Below are positions 37,680-45,672 of a stretch of DNA of 64,000 nucleotides, piece after piece. The stretch is from Akkermansia massiliensis (GTDB taxonomy: Bacteria; Verrucomicrobiota; Verrucomicrobiia; Verrucomicrobiales; Akkermansiaceae), in contig NZ_JAMGSI010000001.1 in NCBI RefSeq assembly GCF_023516715.1, forward strand, positions 372,001 through 436,000, read 5' to 3'. Under the pieces are notes generated by a model. The model saw only the letters and a list, made by a program, of their open reading frames with translations, was not told where the DNA came from and did not search any database. The translations under genes and the position numbers were made by a program. Positions within the stretch are counted from its first letter, which is position 1; each line of letters starts with the position of its first letter.

Positions 37680-39041
37680 TCAGCGGCCTCTCTTTTTCGG
37701 AAGCGGTGAAGCGTTTAACTCCGGCAGGTTCTTCAGGACCATGTGCAGATGGTCGTTTGACCGGTTGCCTATCTGCTGGAGGACCGTGCGCCCGTACTTG
37801 TCACGCAGGGAAGGGTCTGCCTGGTGGTCCAGCAGCAGGCGTGCAATGCCCAGTTTCAGGCGGTCAAGGGAATCGTCCCCCAGCAGCATGTCACGGCAGC
37901 ACAGCATGAGGGCCGTTTCCCCGGCTGCGTTTTGATGGTTGACGTCCGCCCCCTCGCTGATGAAAAGATTGACCAGTTCCCTGATTTGGGGGAGATGGGA
38001 TATATCAATGAAAGCCAATTGGCGGCACAGGTTCAGCAGGGCCGTGTCTCCCCCGGAATCCGGCGGAGCCGTGTTCATGGGCATGGCCGCGTTGACGTCC
38101 GCCCCGTACTCCAGCAGGGTATGCGCGATTTGCAGCGCGGTTTTCGGGGTGTTCAGGTTCAGGGAAAGAAGGGGAGGGGTCATCTCTCCGCGGAAATTGG
38201 GATCATACCCGGCTTCGCAAAGCTTGCGGACCAGAAGAGGGTATCCGGCAGCGGCGGCCCAGGTCAGCAGACTGGTTTTTTTACCCCTCAATTCCGGCTG
38301 GAGGGAAATATCCGCCCCGCATTTCAGAAGAAACAGAGCCGTTTCCTCATAGGGCGCCCCTCCGATGCCGGCTACGCAGGTCATGACGAGGGGAGGCCAG
38401 CCCATCGGGCCCGGTTTATCCACATCCGCGCCGTTCTGGATCAGCAGGTTAAGGCAGGAAAGCCTGTTGTGCACCGGCAGGGGTCTGGTATCGTCCATTC
38501 CGGGCTGGCAGGCATAAGTCAGGGGTGTATCCCCCTGTTCGGACCCCGGGATGGAGGGAAGGGCCTGGTGCGGCAGGATGATCTGGAGGTTCGGGTCCGC
38601 GTTGCGCTGCAGAAGGCGGCCCAGCAATTGCACCTCTCCGAGCCCCGCAGCCAGGTGCAGCAGGGTTTCGTGGGACGAGGTGCTGCAGCGGCCGTCCGCG
38701 CTCTCCGCCGTATTCCGGATCATCTGGAGCCTTTCCCTGATTTCGTCCTGCATGTACTGGCGCATGGAAACCTCGGAAAACATGTGCCAGTCAATATGGC
38801 GGGAATTGGGGGAAAGCCCGCGGAAAATGAAACGCTCCGGGCTGCGGTGCGCCGTGAAATCCGCTGCGGTAAGAATTTGCTCCCTTTCCGCTTTTGTCCA
38901 GATAGGGTTGAATTTCCATTCCGCGGGGGAAGGGTCATTCCTGAGGAACCAGAAAATGGTGGAGCCTGCGACAAGAGCCGCAAAAACGCTCAAAGCTCCA
39001 AGAAACCAGAGGGTTTTCTTTCTTAAGGTCGTGTGTATCAT
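37680..39041 (-). CDS. Membrane-anchored ankyrin-repeat protein
   Basis: 453 residues. The ATG at 39041 gives MIHTTLRKKTLWFLGALSVFAALVAGSTIFWFL, a Lys-flanked transmembrane anchor; the frame is open further upstream but that part is not credible. From about residue 110 on there are several ankyrin repeats (ETLLHLAAGLGEVQLLGRLLQRNADPN, LNLLIQNGADVD, VNLFISEGADVNHQNAAGETALMLC). Probably protein-protein interaction at the cell envelope; partner unknown. Low Gly and high Leu fit the repeat fold. Divergent from the HAD gene, with inverted repeats (locus D) between them. Confidence 0.82.
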   Translation of the reverse strand: MIHTTLRKKTLWFLGALSVFAALVAGSTIFWFLRNDPSPAEWKFNPIWTKAEREQILTAADFTAHRSPERFIFRGLSPNSRHIDWHMFSEVSMRQYMQDEIRERLQMIRNTAESADGRCSTSSHETLLHLAAGLGEVQLLGRLLQRNADPNLQIILPHQALPSIPGSEQGDTPLTYACQPGMDDTRPLPVHNRLSCLNLLIQNGADVDKPGPMGWPPLVMTCVAGIGGAPYEETALFLLKCGADISLQPELRGKKTSLLTWAAAAGYPLLVRKLCEAGYDPNFRGEMTPPLLSLNLNTPKTALQIAHTLLEYGADVNAAMPMNTAPPDSGGDTALLNLCRQLAFIDISHLPQIRELVNLFISEGADVNHQNAAGETALMLCCRDMLLGDDSLDRLKLGIARLLLDHQADPSLRDKYGRTVLQQIGNRSNDHLHMVLKNLPELNASPLPKKRGR

Positions 39042-39150
39042 AAGCAGGGGAACTGCAAAAAGCCATGATGCAGGAATCCGTAACTTCGGGCAATGAAAAA
39101 ATGGTACGCGCAAGGAATGCCCGGAGCGAATTATATGGAAATTTAAACGG

Positions 39151-39165
39151 CGGATTGTGAATCCG
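39151..39165 (-). repeat. Inverted repeat D-left
   Basis: CGGATTGTGAATCCG on the plus strand, centre GTG; exact inverse of D-right. Confidence 0.8.
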
Positions 39166-39318
39166 GAGGGAGATTTTTTCCTGCCTGACATGGAAAAGAA
39201 GCCCGTGGATAAAGTCATTTGCGAGGGTGGCGGAAAATATGGTGTCATGCCCCGGACGTCATATTGGACATGGGTCTTATGATGTGGTTCATTTAATTCC
39301 AATTATTTGAATTATGTC

Positions 39319-39333
39319 CGGATTCACAATCCG
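39319..39333 (+). repeat. Inverted repeat D-right
   Basis: CGGATTCACAATCCG, centre CAC, followed by G and TATGAT. Confidence 0.8.
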
Positions 39334-39567
39334 GTATGATGCGTTAGGCGTTGCGGTTGTGACGTCTGTCTTAAAATTTCTTTCATTTGCTGTTGTTGCC
39401 ATTGAAGTTAAAAAATGCAGGGAGCACCAGTTTTCCGTAAAAACAGCCGGAAAAAAGGCGGCATTTCCGTTACTGTGTGCTGAAACGTCTCTTCCGCCGC
39501 CTGGCCCGTGCTGTCTGAAGCCGCTCTTGCCTTGGAAGAAACGGCGCATGATGATTCAGGCAACGTT

Positions 39568-40392
39568 ATGGACTCCGTCAAACTTATTGCGTCCGATATG
39601 GATGGAACGCTGCTCAATGGAAAGGGAGAACTGGACCCTGCGTTTTTCTCCCTCTTTAAAAAACTTGAACACCGGGGCATCCGCTTTGCGGCGGCCAGCG
39701 GGCGCCAGTATGACGGACTGCGCCGGACCTTTGCCCCCGTGGCGGACCGGATGCTGTTCATTGCCGAAAACGGCGCCTATGTGGCGTCTGGTTCCAGAGA
39801 ATGGCTGGTGCTGGACATGGACCGTGAAACGGTGGCCGGGCTGATTGCCATGATCAGGCGCATTGAAGGGACGTGCATTGTCCTTGCGGGCCTGGACTCC
39901 GCATATATTGAAGATAAACAGCCGGAATTCGTCCGGGAGGCCCGCCGGTATTACACCCGCTGCAAGGAGGTGGATGACCTGCTGGACGTGCAGGGGGACA
40001 AGCTGCTGAAAATAGCCGTATATGACTTCAAGGGAGCGAAGGAAAACAGTTATCCCCGCCTGAAGCATTTGGAGCATGGCTTCCAGGTGGCCGTCTCCGG
40101 AGAAAAATGGATGGACATCAGCCGGAAGGGGGCCGATAAGGGCGCCGCCCTGGAGCTGATTCAGCGGAAACTGGGCATTTCTCCGGAGGAAACGATGGTC
40201 TTTGGGGACCAGATGAATGATGCGGAAATGATGCGGCAGGCCCGGTTCAGCTATGCCGTGGCGAACGCCGTGCCGGAAATCCGTGCCATGGCCGCGTTTG
40301 AGGCCCCGTCCAATCAGGAAAACGGAGTCATGCAGGTGCTCGGAAAGTTGCTGGAGGTCCATGCTCCGCAGGGTGGGGCCGGGGACTGCTGA
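39568..40392 (+). CDS. HAD-superfamily phosphatase, Cof-type
   Basis: 274 residues from the ATG at 39568 (MDSVKLIASDMDGTLLNGKGELDP). Motif I is DMDGTL, motif II lies around AAASGRQYDGL, the Lys is in KGADKGAALELIQRKL and motif IV is MVFGDQMNDAEMM. This is the Cof/YbiV group of sugar phosphatases with a cap domain between motifs. Substrate unknown; cytoplasmic. The frame extends upstream to 39508, but the family N-terminus starts at the chosen ATG. Confidence 0.92.
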   Translation: MDSVKLIASDMDGTLLNGKGELDPAFFSLFKKLEHRGIRFAAASGRQYDGLRRTFAPVADRMLFIAENGAYVASGSREWLVLDMDRETVAGLIAMIRRIEGTCIVLAGLDSAYIEDKQPEFVREARRYYTRCKEVDDLLDVQGDKLLKIAVYDFKGAKENSYPRLKHLEHGFQVAVSGEKWMDISRKGADKGAALELIQRKLGISPEETMVFGDQMNDAEMMRQARFSYAVANAVPEIRAMAAFEAPSNQENGVMQVLGKLLEVHAPQGGAGDC

Positions 40393-40542
40393 GCCGTCCG
40401 GTCCATATTGCCGGGAGCAGGGAAACTGGTAAAACAAGGGCATGGGGCATCCTGGCGTGGCTGGCAGGCTTATGTTCCATGCCGGTGATGGCCGTGTTCG
40501 CCTGCGTGGGCGGCGTTTTGCCGGGAACTGGCTTTCTGCTGT

Positions 40543-41634
40543 TCAAGCTGGAGGATCCCCTTCTTGGGATTCTGGCGGGGTGTCTGGTTCTGATGGAAGC
40601 GGCTGGGGACTGGGTTCTCCATTTGATGGGAGCGTAAACCCGTTGTCCGCGGCAATGAAGGATGCTTCCTCCACGCCTTCCCGGCGAAGGGCTTCCCGGA
40701 AATCGTCCAGCGTTTCCTGGTAGCCGTCGTCCGCCAGTTGCCAGGTGCCGAAGTGGAAGGCCATGCCCTGCCTGGCGCGCAGCGTTTTAAAGGCCCGGAC
40801 TGCGTCGCGCGGCGACAGATGGACGCCTGCCATGAGTTCTTCCGGAAGATAGGACCCGATGGAAAGAAGGGCCAGGTCCGGAGAGCCGAGGCGGTCCCGT
40901 ATTTCCGCGAAAAAGCGTGTCCGGGCCGTATCTCCGGCAAAATAAATGCCCGGACCGTCCGCCGCGCGCAGGAAAAAGCCTCCCCACAGGGACCGGTTGG
41001 CGTCTCCGTGGAATGGACTGCGGCCGCTGTAATGCCGTGCGGGGGTGAAGGTGACGGTGGTTTCCCCATCCCCGGACGGCAGGGCGGCGGACTGCCACCA
41101 GTCCAGCTCGCGGATCTGCGCCTGTGCGCCGCAAGGGCGCAGAAGCAGGCGGCGCAGCCCCAGAGGAACAAGAAAGACGGGGTGGAAGCGTTCCTCCAGC
41201 CTTTTCAGGGTGGGCGCGTCAAAATGGTCGTAATGGTCGTGTGAAACCAGTACGGCGTCCACCTGCGGCAGATCCTCCCATGCGATACCCGCGGGCCGCT
41301 TCCGTTTGGGGCCCATCCATGCCACGGGGCTCACGCGGCCGGACCAGACGGGGTCCGTCAGCACGTTCAGGCCGTGCAGCCGGATCAGGATGGTGGCATG
41401 ATTGACCATGACGGCCTCCCATTGCCCCCGTTCCACGGGAACATGAAAGGAGGGAATACGGGCGTTTTCCGCCACGGACGGATAGGGGCGCGGACGGCGC
41501 GTGAGCATCCATTTGACGATGCTCCAGTGGCTGCGGTGCGGTATCGGTTCCGGAGAGTGGAACCGTTGCGCCGCCCGTTTTTCTAAGGAAAATGTGCGGC
41601 AGAGCCGTGACTGGAGGAAGGAATGCAGGGACAT
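40543..41634 (-). CDS. Metallo-beta-lactamase-fold hydrolase (NAPE-PLD/UlaG-like)
   Basis: 363 residues. The zinc-binding motif VLVSHDHYDHFD is near residue 130; FTPARHYSGRSPFHGD, YFAGDTARTRFF and the later FHFGTWQL supply the further metal ligands. The pattern HATILIRLHGLNVLTDPVWSGRVSP is typical of the lipid-hydrolase-like branch of the fold, related to N-acyl-phosphatidylethanolamine phospholipase D. The Pro-rich C-terminal 30 residues have no domain. No signal peptide. Substrate not known. Convergent with the HAD gene. Confidence 0.85.
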   Translation of the reverse strand: MSLHSFLQSRLCRTFSLEKRAAQRFHSPEPIPHRSHWSIVKWMLTRRPRPYPSVAENARIPSFHVPVERGQWEAVMVNHATILIRLHGLNVLTDPVWSGRVSPVAWMGPKRKRPAGIAWEDLPQVDAVLVSHDHYDHFDAPTLKRLEERFHPVFLVPLGLRRLLLRPCGAQAQIRELDWWQSAALPSGDGETTVTFTPARHYSGRSPFHGDANRSLWGGFFLRAADGPGIYFAGDTARTRFFAEIRDRLGSPDLALLSIGSYLPEELMAGVHLSPRDAVRAFKTLRARQGMAFHFGTWQLADDGYQETLDDFREALRREGVEEASFIAADNGFTLPSNGEPSPQPLPSEPDTPPESQEGDPPA

Positions 41635-41761
41635 GGGGAACGCGGTCCATCATAACGGTTCCGGTTCCGGGAGGAAACGGGCGCCCCCGTCAGCATGAAA
41701 GCCGCCGCCCTTTTTAGTTTTGCTTTTCCGGGGCGTATATGGTACATCCGTGCCAGACGTC

Positions 41762-42142
41762 ATGAATCAGGAATTCTTTTCAGTGCTTGTGCAAGTGGTG
41801 GCAGCCCTGGGGCTGGCCGGCATTATCTTGTTGCTCAGTATCTTGATGGGCAAGCGCTCCTCCGTGCGCAAGCCTGCGGACATTCCCTACGAATGCGGGA
41901 TGATTCCCATGGGGGAAGGCGCTCCCATGTTCTCCGTGAAATTCTACATGGTGGCCATGCTCTTCGTCATTTTTGACCTGGAAGTGGTATTCCTCTATCC
42001 CTGGGCCGTCAACTTCCGGGACTATGTGATGATGAATCCGGAATCCTTCACGGCCATGTGCATCTTCATCGGCATTCTGCTGGTGGCCTACCTGTACGCG
42101 CTGGGCAAGGGGGCCCTGAACTGGCACCACGATCCCCGCTGA
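41762..42142 (+). CDS. nuoA: NADH-quinone oxidoreductase subunit A
   Basis: 126 residues with three membrane helices. The start at 41762 (MNQEFFSVLVQVVAALGLAGI) fits the first helix. The characteristic PYECGMIP motif with its Cys lies on the loop, followed by FYMVAMLFVIFDLEVVFLYPW, the conserved second helix. It belongs to the membrane arm of respiratory complex I. Unusually, no nuoB or other nuo gene follows; the next gene is an MFS transporter after a terminator. Confidence 0.95.
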   Translation: MNQEFFSVLVQVVAALGLAGIILLLSILMGKRSSVRKPADIPYECGMIPMGEGAPMFSVKFYMVAMLFVIFDLEVVFLYPWAVNFRDYVMMNPESFTAMCIFIGILLVAYLYALGKGALNWHHDPR

Positions 42143-42164
42143 CCCTTCCTTATTCCATTTCATC

Positions 42165-42198
42165 AAACGCCGTGCTCCGTCGGGAACGCGGCGTTTTT
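42165..42198 (+). terminator. Terminator after nuoA
   Basis: AAACGCCG (42165-42172) pairs with CGGCGTTT (42189-42196), followed by more T. A 16-nt loop. Confidence 0.75.
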
Positions 42199-42372
42199 CA
42201 TGGGGAAGAGAGGGGACAACCCTGGGAAATCCTATGGCGGGGAAAAATCCCCTTAAGGCTTATTCCTTGCCTCTATGTCTCTTTTGCGGATAAATTCTTA
42301 TTGTATGAAAGATGATTTCTCTTGCCAGGGAAAGGGAATGGGGATAGCGTCTGCGTGACCAGGAAATCCAGC

Positions 42373-43533
42373 ATGAATCTGCCTCTTCCCAAAACGACGC
42401 AGGGAGTCTACCGCCTGTCGGTCAGCACCTTCTATTTTCTCCAGGGCCTGGTATTCGCCAGTTGGGCGTGCCGTATTCCGGACATCAAGAATGCGCTGGG
42501 ACTGAATGACGCCGACCTTGGCTCCGTGCTCTTTGCCGTTCCGGTGGGGCAAATGTCCGCCATGGCGCTGTCCGGCTATCTGGTGGGCCGTTGCGGCAGC
42601 CGGAGGATACTGATAGCGGCTTCCATCTTTTATCCCGCCGTGCTTGTGTATCTGGGCATGGCGTCCTCCTTCTGGGAACTGGCGGCGGGGCTGTTTTTCT
42701 TCGGGGTGGCCGCTAATTTGACGAATATCTCCGTCAACACGCAGGGCGTGGGAGTGGAGCGGCTGTACCAGTGCAGCATCATGGCCCGGTTCCATGGCTT
42801 GTGGAGCCTGGCGGGATTCTTCGGCGCCCTGCTGGGGGCGGTGATGGTGGACTGGAAGGTATCCACGGAAATGCACTTCATCGCCATTTTCCTGATGTGC
42901 ATGGTCATTCTGGCCGTCTTTTCCCCCTCCCTCCTGCCGCGGGATGCACGCCGCTCCTCCACCCAGGGCGGAGGCATGTTCCGGAGCATGGATGCCTATG
43001 TCTTGGTGATCGGACTGATCGCCTTCGGAAGCATGGTGAGCGAGGGAACCATGTTTGACTGGAGCGGCGTGTACTTTGAAAGCGTGGTGCAGCCCGGTCC
43101 CGGACTGGTGCAGATGGGCTACGTGGCGTTCATGAGCACCATGGCCCTGGGACGCTTTACGGCGGACCGCATGGTGATGCGCTTCGGCCCCGTGCGCGTG
43201 CTGCGCGCCAGCGGCATTCTCATTGCCTCCGGGCTGCTGGTCTCCGTCCTGTTCCCCATGCTGTGGTCCGCCACGCTGGGCTTCCTGCTGGTGGGCTTCG
43301 GAACCTCCTCCATCGTTCCCCTTTGCTACAGCATGGCCGGAAAATCCAAAAAAATGATACCAAGCGTAGCCCTGGCCTCCGTCTCCACCATCGGCTTTCT
43401 GGGCTTCCTGCTGGGGCCTCCGGTCATCGGCCACATTGCCCATGCTTTCTCCCTCCGGTGGTCCTTCTCCCTCATTGCCCTGGTGGGGCTGGGCACGGCG
43501 TTCATCGCCCCCTTCCTGAAAAAGTTCAGGTAA
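42373..43533 (+). CDS. MFS transporter, fucose-permease/YbjJ-like
   Basis: 386 residues, about 12 membrane helices. The start at MNLPLPKTTQGVYRL (42373) is chosen because AGGAAA precedes it and the 17 residues before look noncoding. Helix 1 reads FYFLQGLVFASWACRIPDI and helix 2 SVLFAVPVGQMSAMALSG, with the MFS loop motif GRCGSRR. The C-terminal half mirrors the first. Relatives import sugars or export small molecules; the substrate is not predictable from sequence alone. Single gene. Confidence 0.85.
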   Translation: MNLPLPKTTQGVYRLSVSTFYFLQGLVFASWACRIPDIKNALGLNDADLGSVLFAVPVGQMSAMALSGYLVGRCGSRRILIAASIFYPAVLVYLGMASSFWELAAGLFFFGVAANLTNISVNTQGVGVERLYQCSIMARFHGLWSLAGFFGALLGAVMVDWKVSTEMHFIAIFLMCMVILAVFSPSLLPRDARRSSTQGGGMFRSMDAYVLVIGLIAFGSMVSEGTMFDWSGVYFESVVQPGPGLVQMGYVAFMSTMALGRFTADRMVMRFGPVRVLRASGILIASGLLVSVLFPMLWSATLGFLLVGFGTSSIVPLCYSMAGKSKKMIPSVALASVSTIGFLGFLLGPPVIGHIAHAFSLRWSFSLIALVGLGTAFIAPFLKKFR

Positions 43534-43575
43534 ACTTCCGGAAAAGGGAATGAGCGCGGGCATGCGGGTACGTCA

Positions 43576-43947
43576 TTAAGAGCAACCTATGCAGCCCTTA
43601 TTATCTATTCCAAAGTTATCTACAGGCAATTCTTCTATTTCTATGATGTTGTTTATGAGAATATCGCATTCCGGCAATTTTTTGATTTCCACTTCATATA
43701 GATTGTTGCTGCCGAGGTGGGCATAGACTACATAGATTTTACGGGGATCGGGTGAATAGTCTGGATTATCCGGGTAAAGAGACTGGATAGCTTGATAAAT
43801 ATCAGTTGGTGTGAGGGTTCCGCAATTGGCGTGATGAACATGGGCGCATGCTTGAGCGTGTATGTCTGTCGATGTGTAGATGACCGAAACGCACGATCTC
43901 AGGCCGACGGAGGACAATACTGCCGGATTGGCGTCAAATGTTAACAA
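43576..43947 (-). CDS. AT-rich orphan gene with CheD-like Cys/His motif, possibly 5'-incomplete
   Basis: A 123-residue frame starting with TTG at 43947; the same frame is open about 140 nt further upstream but without ATG or GTG. Its LSSVGLRSCVSVIYTSTDIHAQACAHVHH has Cys and His 17 residues apart, the spacing of the CheD glutamine-deamidase pair, in a similar LxSCVxV...AHV setting. The end is Cys-rich (GCIGCS). The DNA is clearly richer in AT than its neighbours and the gene lies close to tRNA-Leu, which suggests transfer. It may be a fragment. Function not established. Confidence 0.4.
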   Translation of the reverse strand: MLTFDANPAVLSSVGLRSCVSVIYTSTDIHAQACAHVHHANCGTLTPTDIYQAIQSLYPDNPDYSPDPRKIYVVYAHLGSNNLYEVEIKKLPECDILINNIIEIEELPVDNFGIDNKGCIGCS

Positions 43948-44475
43948 GCCTTTATAATTGGTAATCAGCGGTTTGGTTTTTACTCTCCGCCTTCTGGGAA
44001 TAAATGGAGCCGGGCCCTGATAGCGGCCGGGAGACAGTTGTGACCGTATTGTTGGGGGTGTGGTATGAAATTTCCGATATTAACGGGTTCTATTTTTTCT
44101 TGGGTATGGTATTCATGATTATTTTTTTGTGTTGATAATAAGGATTTTAAATTAATTTTTAAGCAGGATTTTTTGAATATTCTCTTTGCCGGGTGCACGA
44201 ATTGACTTCCAAATGTACGGACAGGGCAGGCGAGTGCGAAGGGCGGCCGCCGGCTTTTCTGTTGGGAGCCGTCAGCCGGGTACTTCTTGTCATTACTGCG
44301 GAGTAATTCATCCAATCGCCTTACCTGATGGTGACAAGCGTAGATAATGATGAATAAGGCACTGGATTGTTGTTTTACATGGCGGCCAAATACCCGTGCA
44401 TGATGTAGTTGGCATGGCGGAAATACCTTGTCAAATAGGGGCGAAAGCGGCTTGAAAGGGTCCAATTTTTCATCA
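43948..44475. other. AT-rich stretch between the orphan gene and tRNA-Leu, no supported gene
   Basis: About 530 bp with lower GC than the flanks and several overlapping frames, none with a recognised product. Probably part of the same acquired or decaying tRNA-linked segment. Confidence 0.4.
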
Positions 44476-44476
44476 T

Positions 44477-44516
44477 AAACAAAAACCCCCCTTCAAGTTG
44501 TTTACTTAAGGAGGGG
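44477..44516 (-). terminator. Terminator of tRNA-Leu
   Basis: On the minus strand CCCCTCCTT (about 44507-44515) pairs imperfectly with AAGGGGGG (44487-44494), followed by GTTTTTGTTT. Confidence 0.6.
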
Positions 44517-44522
44517 CATAAA

Positions 44523-44607
44523 TGGTGCGCCTGGCAGGACTCGAACCTGTACGCCTTTCGGCACCAGATCCTAAGTCTGGCGCGTCTACCAATTTCGCCA
44601 CAGGCGC
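44523..44607 (-). tRNA. trnL: tRNA-Leu (anticodon UAG)
   Basis: An 85-nt minus-strand cloverleaf with encoded CCA. Acceptor GCGCCTG pairs with CAGGCGC; the D arm follows TGGCGAAATTGGTAGACGC; anticodon stem CCAGA/TCTGG has loop CTTAGGA, so the anticodon is TAG; a long variable arm (class II) precedes the T arm with TTCGAGT. Length and variable arm fit leucine. Confidence 0.95.
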
Positions 44608-44713
44608 GACGAATGCGTGGGCGCACTCTGCCATACCGCGCCCTGGCGTTCAAGATTAAACGGGGGAGCTTTGTCTTTGACATGCCCCAGGGCAGCCCGT
44701 ATGGTGGCGGCCT

Positions 44714-45166
44714 ATGAAAATGTTAATTACCCTGTTGAGTGTCTGTCTTCTGGCCGCGTCCCCCCATTCACGGGCGGATGTCAGGCTGCCCAAAAGCACT
44801 TTCACCACGGACCGAATGGAAGAGGCTCTGAAAACAGCGAAAGAGCAAAAGAAGCCCGTGGCCTATCTTTATACGAACACGGCCACGACCTGCCCGCTGG
44901 CCGCCGGCGTGACGGAGGGATTTCTTGAAGCCGTGGGAAAACGGTGCGTGCTGGTTTATCTCCCGGTGAAGGGAGGCAAGTCCACGGTGGCCGCTCCCGT
45001 GAAGGAGGCCCTGGAAAAGGGCAAGTTTTATCCCAAGCTGGTGCTGACTGCCAGCGACGGCTCCGGGGCGCAGTGCTTTACGTATGAGGCCTACCAGGCG
45101 GATTCCAAAAAAGCGGCGCGCGAGATCAAGAGGCAGATTATTGCCCTGGCTAAAAAGCAGTCCTGA
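44714..45166 (+). CDS. Small secreted thioredoxin-fold-like protein without CXXC
   Basis: 150 residues. The signal peptide MKMLITLLSVCLLAASPHSRA is followed by FTTDRMEEALKTAKEQKKPVAYLYTNTATTCPLAAGVTEGFLEAV. This layout resembles thioredoxin-like domains with the redox motif replaced, and the KPVAYLYT strand fits that fold. Periplasmic. No partner gene is apparent; the next gene is read on the other strand. Function unknown. Confidence 0.6.
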   Translation: MKMLITLLSVCLLAASPHSRADVRLPKSTFTTDRMEEALKTAKEQKKPVAYLYTNTATTCPLAAGVTEGFLEAVGKRCVLVYLPVKGGKSTVAAPVKEALEKGKFYPKLVLTASDGSGAQCFTYEAYQADSKKAAREIKRQIIALAKKQS

Positions 45167-45205
45167 ACCGGAGGACGGAACATTCCGGGCGTTCCGCAGG
45201 GCAGT

Positions 45206-45586
45206 TCAGCCCATGATTTGCGCCGGAAAGGGGAATATTTTCACAAACAGGAAATCCAGCATTCCCACGCACAGGGCGATGCAGATGGCCTTTTTGGGCG
45301 ACAGGCGGGGAGCCGTCTTCAGCCAGATGACGATTCCCGCGTGGACCGCCAGGGAGATGCCCACGGACCACCAGAAGAACGGAATGCCCGTCATGGCAAA
45401 GAGCGCCGCCAGCGGATAGGTGAACGCCAGGAAGATTTTCATGATGGCTTCCCATTCATGTCCGCGCACCATCATCAGTTGCTTGGATAGAAGGGAGACG
45501 TACAGGCAGGAGGGGACCACGACGCACAGGATGAGGGAGACGAACCCTTTTTTTGCATACCGTTCTTCCTGCGTGGGAATGTACAT
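45206..45586 (-). CDS. Hypothetical membrane protein
   Basis: 126 residues, four predicted membrane helices (GFVSLILCVVVPSCLYVSLL, IFLAFTYPLAALFAMTGIPFFWWSV, SLAVHAGIVIWL, AICIALCVGMLDFLFV). No recognised family. It overlaps nothing and lies between the thioredoxin-like gene and uvrB, divergent from uvrB. Confidence 0.6.
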   Translation of the reverse strand: MYIPTQEERYAKKGFVSLILCVVVPSCLYVSLLSKQLMMVRGHEWEAIMKIFLAFTYPLAALFAMTGIPFFWWSVGISLAVHAGIVIWLKTAPRLSPKKAICIALCVGMLDFLFVKIFPFPAQIMG

Positions 45587-45672
45587 GCCGCATATACTGG
45601 GTCAGCAGGGGGGAATTGTCAAACATTGTCCTAGCCCGGCGGGGCGGGGGGATTATACTGGCTTCCTCGCGT

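Larger units (their letters stand above)
39151..39333. other. Inverted repeat pair, locus D (no -35 box recognised)
   Basis: CGGATTGTGAATCCG (39151-39165) and its exact inverse CGGATTCACAATCCG (39319-39333) enclose about 150 bp. TATGAT (39335-39340) follows the right copy one base on, a good -10. Neither inner border carries a TTGACA-like hexamer (TTATGT on the right, CTCCCT on the left), unlike the other five loci. Possibly a decayed or differently built switch. Confidence 0.5.

Noticed and set aside
39508-39567. Upstream start for the HAD phosphatase
   Set aside because: The family N-terminus begins at the ATG at 39568; the 20 extra residues look noncoding.
43980-44465. A 161-codon minus-strand frame between the orphan gene and tRNA-Leu
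   Set aside because: No domain, overlaps a frame that continues the orphan gene, and no ribosome binding site.
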